This document shows, piece by piece, positions 6,175 to 9,979 of a DNA stretch of 9,979 nt. Source of the DNA: FEN-1219 sp036274615 (GTDB taxonomy: Bacteria > Pseudomonadota > Gammaproteobacteria > Steroidobacterales > Rariloculaceae). Both the position numbers and the translations under genes were made by a program. Numbering within the stretch: the stretch's first letter is position 1; each line of letters opens with the position of its first letter. The DNA lies in NCBI GenBank assembly GCA_036274615.1, contig DASUFK010000196.1, positions 1 to 9,979 of the forward strand, written 5' to 3'. The notes beneath the pieces are model-generated. The model was not told the origin of the DNA and did not search any database. It saw only the letters and a list, made by a program, of their open reading frames with translations.

Positions 6175-6918
6175 CTACTCGAGTAGCCGAGCGCCGAGCG
6201 CGGCTCCGGTCCCATAGCGCAGGTAGATCTCCGCCCAGGCCCTCTCGACCTCGTCGAGCGCGCCCGCGAACGCCTTCGTTTCGGCTGCGCGTTGCGCAAT
6301 CTCGGCACGATTGAGCGAGCTCCACGTGTTGTTGCGCTGTGTCTCGGTCGCGGTGCTCTCGACCGCGCCGAACACGAAGCCCGTGCGCACATCGAGGAAG
6401 GCGGCAGCGACCGTCGCCGTGACATGCGTCTTGTTCTTCTTCAGAAAGCCGAGAGTCAGGACGTGAATCGGCGTGGCCGGCTTGTCCTCGCTGCGGAAGC
6501 GCGAATCGACGGTGTAGATCAGCAGCACGTCGCCGCGAAGCTGCGCCGCCGCGGTTCGCAAGTCCTTCGTGCTCTCGTTGGTTCCCCGCAGAAACAACCT
6601 GCTCATTCCGCCGACATCGGCCACGCCGGGCATCTCCTTGAGCCGCGCGAAATCCTCGACGTTTTCGAGATCGCGCGCCGTGACCACGGTGTAGCGGCCA
6701 ACTCCATAGCCGCCTTCGTAGCCATTGCCTTGCAAACGAGTGACGATCATTCGCGCGGGGAAGGACGTCGCCGGCCTCGTCGCGAGCGCCGCGGCGATGT
6801 CGGGCTCCGTGATCTCGGGTATCGCAACGCCCTCGGTCGGCGTCAGATACGACGTGGAGCCGCAGCCGCAAAGCCAAGCCGCCAACATCGAGACGACCGC
6901 TGCACGTCGATCGAACAT
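6175..6918 (-). CDS. Uncharacterised lipoprotein
   Basis: I do not recognise this 247-residue protein. It begins MFDRRAAVVSMLAAWLCGCG, a lipoprotein signal with Cys19 as the likely modified residue (lipobox LCGC). After a short linker there is one soluble region of mixed alpha/beta character, including RGDVLLIYTVDSRF, then LTLGFLKKNKTHVTAT and FLDVRTGFVFGAVES, and a helical, charged C-terminus (about 205-240). The DVRTG-FVFG segment resembles a stretch in other small envelope lipoproteins of unknown function, but not clearly enough to name a family. ATG 6918 is preferred because GGGGG lies seven nt upstream; a TTG 15 nt further up (6933) is possible. It follows the VIT-vWA gene by 33 nt on the same strand, so it is probably the last gene of that operon and may act with it in the envelope. 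Confidence 0.8.
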   Translation of the reverse strand: MFDRRAAVVSMLAAWLCGCGSTSYLTPTEGVAIPEITEPDIAAALATRPATSFPARMIVTRLQGNGYEGGYGVGRYTVVTARDLENVEDFARLKEMPGVADVGGMSRLFLRGTNESTKDLRTAAAQLRGDVLLIYTVDSRFRSEDKPATPIHVLTLGFLKKNKTHVTATVAAAFLDVRTGFVFGAVESTATETQRNNTWSSLNRAEIAQRAAETKAFAGALDEVERAWAEIYLRYGTGAALGARLLE

Positions 6919-6951
6919 GGAAGACCCCCACAACGAATTTTGGAGGACCAG

Positions 6952-9273
6952 TCAGCGCTCCGAGCTCACCGTCGTGTCGTAGCGCACGCCCACCGGCACC
7001 GGCACGGATTGATTCACCGTGGTGCCCCGCTCCCCGCCCGTGCGCTCGCTCGCGTCCACTGCGACGAACGACGTGTACGCGGACATCAAGCCGTACTCGA
7101 GCGCGGTGCTGCGAACAGCCGCGACAACCTCGGGCCGCGGAGCAGCCGTCCACGTCTCGGTGCGCGACAGGTCCTCGATCTTGAGCCGCGCCCAGAGATT
7201 GCGGATCGCCCGTCCTTCGGCGGCCGCGTTCGCCGCGAGCGGATACGCGACGTTGGACGTCGCCGCCTTGCCGCGCACGACCACGCCGTCGGTTGCGCCG
7301 GAGTAGCGTCCGGTCACCACCACCGGCCTGCCGACGAAGAGATCGGGCAGCCGCGCGGGGTACACGTCGCGCACGCGCAGGCCGTGCCAGTCGATCGCCA
7401 CGTCGGTGAGCGCCGGATGGCTGATCCGATCGAAGAAGAATTGCATGACCTCGGCGGCCGAGTCCTCGAGCGCCAGGTACGCGGCGGCGCCGCGGCCCTC
7501 GGTGGCGAGCCCGTCGAGCAGATAGCGGTTCACCGAGTTGCCCACGCCGAAGCTGAAGATCCGCGTGGCGCCGATCGAAGCGTGCACCTCGCCCAGGATC
7601 TGCGCCTCGTTGCCGATGTAGCCGTCGGTCAAGAACGTGACGTAGCGCGGCCGCTCGGGATCGTGCTCGAACTTGAGCGCCGCGCGGATGCCGTTGATCA
7701 TCTCGGTGCCGCCGTTGCCGGCGAGCCGGTGCAGATAGCGGCGGCCGCGTTCGATGTTCGCGGGCGTGGCCGGCACGGGCTGCGGGCCGAGCTGGCTCAC
7801 GCTGTCGAAGAAATTCAGGATCTGGAACGTGTCGCCCGGCGCGAGATGCGCGAGCGCCTGCTCGACGGCCGCCACGGCTTGCTCGAGGGGGCGGCCCGCC
7901 ATCGAGCCGGACGTGTCGAGCACGAACACCATCTCGATCGGCCGGCGCTCGAGGCGCTTCAAGTCCGCCGGCGGATACAGCATCAGCGTGAAGTAGCCCT
8001 CCTTCGTCTTCGGGTCCACGTAGGTCATGAGGTTCGACTTCACCGTGTCGCCGGCCACGCGGAAGCTCAGCACGAAGTCGCGGTTCGGGATCGTGGCGCC
8101 GGCCGCGAGCTCGACGTGGGCTTTGTTGTCGCCGTTGCGCGCCGTGCGAATCGGCATGCTCGCGTCGAGCGACTCGATCGCGACGCCCGCGTCGACGTCG
8201 ACGGCGATGCTGATGTCGTGCGCGGAGCGCTCGTTCGGCCGCAGGTAGCGCACGGCGGTGCCCTGCGCGGGATTGGTGAAGTTCTCGCGCGGCAGCGCCT
8301 CGATCGGGTCCGGCGTGCCGATCGGGTTGTAGCGCGGACCCACGACCGTCGGGAACACGAAAGAGTACGAGCCGTCCTCGTAGGCGAGCGTGTGGAAGTA
8401 GCGGATGCTGACGTCGATCTCCTTGCCGGGCTCGATGTTCGCGACCTTCTGCTCGAACACGTTCGGCCGGCGCTGCACGAGCAAGCTCGCGCGATAGCCC
8501 TGCGCGCGGGCGTCGTCGTAGATGCGCTGCGCTTCTTCCTTCTCGCGCAGGATCCCACGGATCTTGCGGTCGCCGATCGTCATCACGAACTCGCTCACCG
8601 CGGCGTTCTCGGGCAGCGGGAACAGGTACACCGCTTCGATCTTCTCGTCGTACGGATTGGTGAACTGCTGGGTGACGTCGACCGTGCCGATGTAGCCCGT
8701 GACGACGGCGTGGACGTCGGTGTGCTCGAGCGGCAGCGGGATCTCCTTCGGCTCCTGCTGCGGCTCGGGAGTGACCAGTGCGAGCAGCGTGCCCGAGCCC
8801 GGCGAGCTGTCGTCGGCATCGGGCTCGACGGCAGCGCGGGCAGTCTCGATGATCCACAGCTCCTCGCCCGGCTCGGCACGCGCCAACGGCGAGCCGCCCG
8901 CAGCGGCGCGAGCACGGCCTGCCGGCGCCGCCGGCTCGGGCGCGGCGCCGAACAGATGACTGGACGCCAGCTTGTCGAGCCCCGCCGTAGCCGAGGCCGC
9001 CGCCGTCCCTGCCGCGGGCGCCGGTTGCGCCGAATACGGCCGGCTCGGGGAGCGCGTCTGGTAGTCGCGGCCTCCGGCTCGCGCGCCGGTCACCGTGATC
9101 TCCTCCAAACCGCCGCCCGCGGCGCTGCTTGCCTCGTGCGGAGCATGCGCGCAGCTCCCGAGCCATACCGCCGCGAAGCCCAGAGTCAGCACCGACAGCG
9201 CGCGCACGACGCGCGGCAATCTGCGCCTTTCGGACGAAGCCGCTCCGACACTCGATCGCTGGTCGCTTCGCAT
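6952..9273 (-). CDS. VIT and vWA domain lipoprotein
   Basis: This 773-residue envelope protein starts with a lipoprotein signal (lipobox LGSC, Cys41) after a long basic N-terminus. A motif EEITVTGAR (57-65) and a low-complexity Ala/Pro linker (about 66-165) follow. The VIT domain (about 180-310) contains GYIGTVDVTQQFTNPYDE, PLPENAAVSEFVMTIGDR and FVFPTVVGPRYNP. The vWA domain (about 445-615) has a complete metal site: DTSGS (453-457), T523 in NGGTEM and D550 in LTDGY. A beta-rich tail ends with the EYGLMSAYTSFVAVD block found at this place in VIT-vWA proteins of proteobacteria, but no LPXTG sorting signal or C-terminal membrane anchor is seen. vWA domains bind ligands through a metal ion, so a role in adhesion or complex assembly at the envelope is likely. 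ATG 9273 has GGGAG at six nt; ATG 9279 overlaps the previous stop as ATGA and is the alternative start. Confidence 0.92.
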   Translation of the reverse strand: MRSDQRSSVGAASSERRRLPRVVRALSVLTLGFAAVWLGSCAHAPHEASSAAGGGLEEITVTGARAGGRDYQTRSPSRPYSAQPAPAAGTAAASATAGLDKLASSHLFGAAPEPAAPAGRARAAAGGSPLARAEPGEELWIIETARAAVEPDADDSSPGSGTLLALVTPEPQQEPKEIPLPLEHTDVHAVVTGYIGTVDVTQQFTNPYDEKIEAVYLFPLPENAAVSEFVMTIGDRKIRGILREKEEAQRIYDDARAQGYRASLLVQRRPNVFEQKVANIEPGKEIDVSIRYFHTLAYEDGSYSFVFPTVVGPRYNPIGTPDPIEALPRENFTNPAQGTAVRYLRPNERSAHDISIAVDVDAGVAIESLDASMPIRTARNGDNKAHVELAAGATIPNRDFVLSFRVAGDTVKSNLMTYVDPKTKEGYFTLMLYPPADLKRLERRPIEMVFVLDTSGSMAGRPLEQAVAAVEQALAHLAPGDTFQILNFFDSVSQLGPQPVPATPANIERGRRYLHRLAGNGGTEMINGIRAALKFEHDPERPRYVTFLTDGYIGNEAQILGEVHASIGATRIFSFGVGNSVNRYLLDGLATEGRGAAAYLALEDSAAEVMQFFFDRISHPALTDVAIDWHGLRVRDVYPARLPDLFVGRPVVVTGRYSGATDGVVVRGKAATSNVAYPLAANAAAEGRAIRNLWARLKIEDLSRTETWTAAPRPEVVAAVRSTALEYGLMSAYTSFVAVDASERTGGERGTTVNQSVPVPVGVRYDTTVSSER

Positions 9274-9275
9274 GT

Positions 9276-9743
9276 TCATCTCCCGTTTCGCATGTCGAGA
9301 CTGATCTTGGCGTCGATCGGCCGTCCGTCGGCCGCGCCCGCGGCGACGAGGCGCACGTCGTAGTCCGGCGCGGCGCTGCCCGAGAGCCGCACGTGCACGG
9401 TGGCGACGCGCGTTCGTCCCACCGGCAGTCCCGCGGGCGGGCTCAGGCTGAAGTCCGCGACGACGATCCGATCCGCCGCCGCGCGCTCGACGGCGGCGCG
9501 GTCGTAGTACGGCGGATCGCCGTAGCTCGCGTTGTCGCCGCTCTCGATGCCGACCACCTGCATCGCGCCGCGGCGCTCGCCGAGCTCGAACTGCCACGCG
9601 GCGAGCGGCTCGGCGCTGTCGATGAACACGTCGACGGTCGCGAAGCGGCCGCTCTGCGCTGCGTTCTGCTGCGCGACGAGCGCGCCGGTGGCCAGAAGCG
9701 CGAGCGCCGCGATCAAGCCGAGGCACGTGCGCCGCGCGCTCAT
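9276..9743 (-). CDS. Secreted cohesin-like domain protein
   Basis: This 155-residue protein has a signal peptide (MSARRTCLGLIAALALL...), probably cleaved after ALVA at about residue 24, with no lipobox. The remaining about 130 residues look like one all-beta domain of the cohesin type. They include FATVDVFIDS and LAAWQFELGE near the start, VVGIESGD and RIVVADFSLS in the middle, VGRTRVATVHVRLSG, and a closing strand ending DAKISLD. Cohesins bind dockerins, and the gene directly upstream encodes a dockerin-like calcium loop; the two overlap by ATGA at 9743-9740. The stop TGA 9278-9276 overlaps the first ATG of the VIT-vWA gene in the same way. All three are therefore probably translated together and may form one complex in the periplasm. 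The cohesin assignment rests on pattern and context, and a related carbohydrate-binding-like fold is possible. Confidence 0.72.
   Translation of the reverse strand: MSARRTCLGLIAALALLATGALVAQQNAAQSGRFATVDVFIDSAEPLAAWQFELGERRGAMQVVGIESGDNASYGDPPYYDRAAVERAAADRIVVADFSLSPPAGLPVGRTRVATVHVRLSGSAAPDYDVRLVAAGAADGRPIDAKISLDMRNGR
9280..9284 (-). promoter_or_regulatory. Ribosome binding site deciding the VIT-vWA start
   Basis: GGGAG on the minus strand lies directly against ATG 9279 (no spacer) and six nt before ATG 9273. Normal spacing favours 9273. The ATGA overlap with the upstream stop makes termination-reinitiation likely in either case. Confidence 0.5.
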
Positions 9744-9979
9744 CGATCGCTCCGCGGCGGAGCCAGCGCCACGATTCGCTCCGCGAGCGCGTCGATGCGC
9801 TCCTGCGTCGCCGCCGACTCGCCTTGCGCCGCGCGCATCCGCGCGAGCGCGAACGCGTCGAGGATGTCCACGCGGCCGGAGCCGTCGACGTCGTCGGCCG
9901 CGCGCGGCGCGTCGAACGGCCGCACGACGATGAGCGCCACGAGGATCGCAGCCGCCACGGCTCCGGCCGGCACGGCCCA
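9740..9979 (-). CDS. Membrane-anchored protein with one dockerin-like calcium loop (5' end outside window)
   Basis: The frame is open to the window end, so the start is probably beyond it; a GTG at 9973 lies just inside but has no visible signal. The visible 79 residues begin with one hydrophobic helix (about 5-19, AGAVAAAILVALIVV) followed by RPFDAPRAAD. Then comes DVDGSGRVDILD (residues 30-41), a match to the 12-residue calcium loop of type I dockerins with D1, D3, S5, D9 and D12 in place, followed by the usual helix AFALARM. A charged helical tail ends RSDR. Dockerins normally have two such loops; only one is present. The likely topology is a single-pass inner-membrane protein with the loop in the periplasm, next to the cohesin-like product of the following gene, which it overlaps by ATGA. 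The missing N-terminus could hold a cytoplasmic domain. Confidence 0.72.
   Translation of the reverse strand, partial: WAVPAGAVAAAILVALIVVRPFDAPRAADDVDGSGRVDILDAFALARMRAAQGESAATQERIDALAERIVALAPPRSDR
9857..9892 (-). other. Dockerin/EF-hand-like calcium-binding loop
   Basis: This stretch encodes DVDGSGRVDILD, with oxygen-bearing side chains at loop positions 1, 3, 5, 9 and 12, as in type I dockerin repeats. Calcium binding is inferred from this pattern. Confidence 0.6.

Noticed and set aside
6174..6187. A 14-bp perfect palindrome, GCTACTCGAGTAGC, over the stop of the lipoprotein gene, considered as a terminator
   Set aside because: It has no loop and no T-run, so it cannot form a usual intrinsic terminator; it may be chance.
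6107..9363. Two open frames of over 1000 codons covering the VIT-vWA region (minus strand 9166-6107 and plus strand 6292-9363)
   Set aside because: They are shadows caused by high GC and strong codon bias. Their translations are rich in Arg, Ala and Gly without domains, while the frame at 9273-6952 shows complete VIT and vWA motifs.
1..9979. CRISPR arrays, tRNA or rRNA genes, complete insertion sequences
   Set aside because: No regularly spaced repeats, tRNA-like arms, rRNA blocks, or transposase with terminal repeats were seen on either strand.

Overview
The window is GC-rich chromosomal DNA from a Gram-negative bacterium. It shows envelope lipoproteins, a periplasmic adaptor and MacB/FtsX-type permeases. 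The protein styles (an XRE-type regulator C-terminus with the DFRWR and RPWEF patterns, a VIT/vWA lipoprotein, an EEITVTGAR motif) suggest a gammaproteobacterium near the Steroidobacteraceae/Xanthomonadales. That placement is an inference from memory, not from a search.

Left edge (1-972). The end of an XRE-family regulator runs rightward. It meets, stop codon over stop codon (CTAG), a leftward pseudogene zone. There the first ~37 codons of an ABC permease, with a good ribosome binding site and GTG start, run directly into the 3' part of a VapC-like PIN-domain gene, which also carries a one-base frameshift. This looks like a deletion scar.

Middle (973-6103). This is a MacB-like tripartite efflux locus arranged around a divergent control region. 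Leftward lie the membrane-fusion protein (3050-1707), the ATPase (1653-973) and then the permease stump (871-752). Rightward lie a short GntR/YtrA-type repressor (3174-3521) and an 841-codon permease (3578-6103) interrupted by an in-frame TAG at 4604-4606. Between the two arms (3059-3108) lies an AT-rich patch with a perfect 19-bp palindrome overlapping a plausible leftward promoter, probably the GntR operator. Both permease genes are damaged while the ATPase, adaptor and regulator look intact, so the pump is either decaying or now depends on another permease.

Right part (9979-6175, all leftward). Four tightly packed genes probably form one operon: a membrane-anchored protein with a single dockerin-like calcium loop (cut by the window end), a secreted cohesin-like protein, a large lipoprotein with VIT and vWA domains, and an unrecognised lipoprotein. 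The first three are joined by 4-nt ATGA overlaps. The most interesting hypothesis here is a cohesin/dockerin-like, metal-dependent envelope assembly built around a VIT-vWA lipoprotein.

No tRNA, rRNA, CRISPR array or complete insertion sequence was seen.
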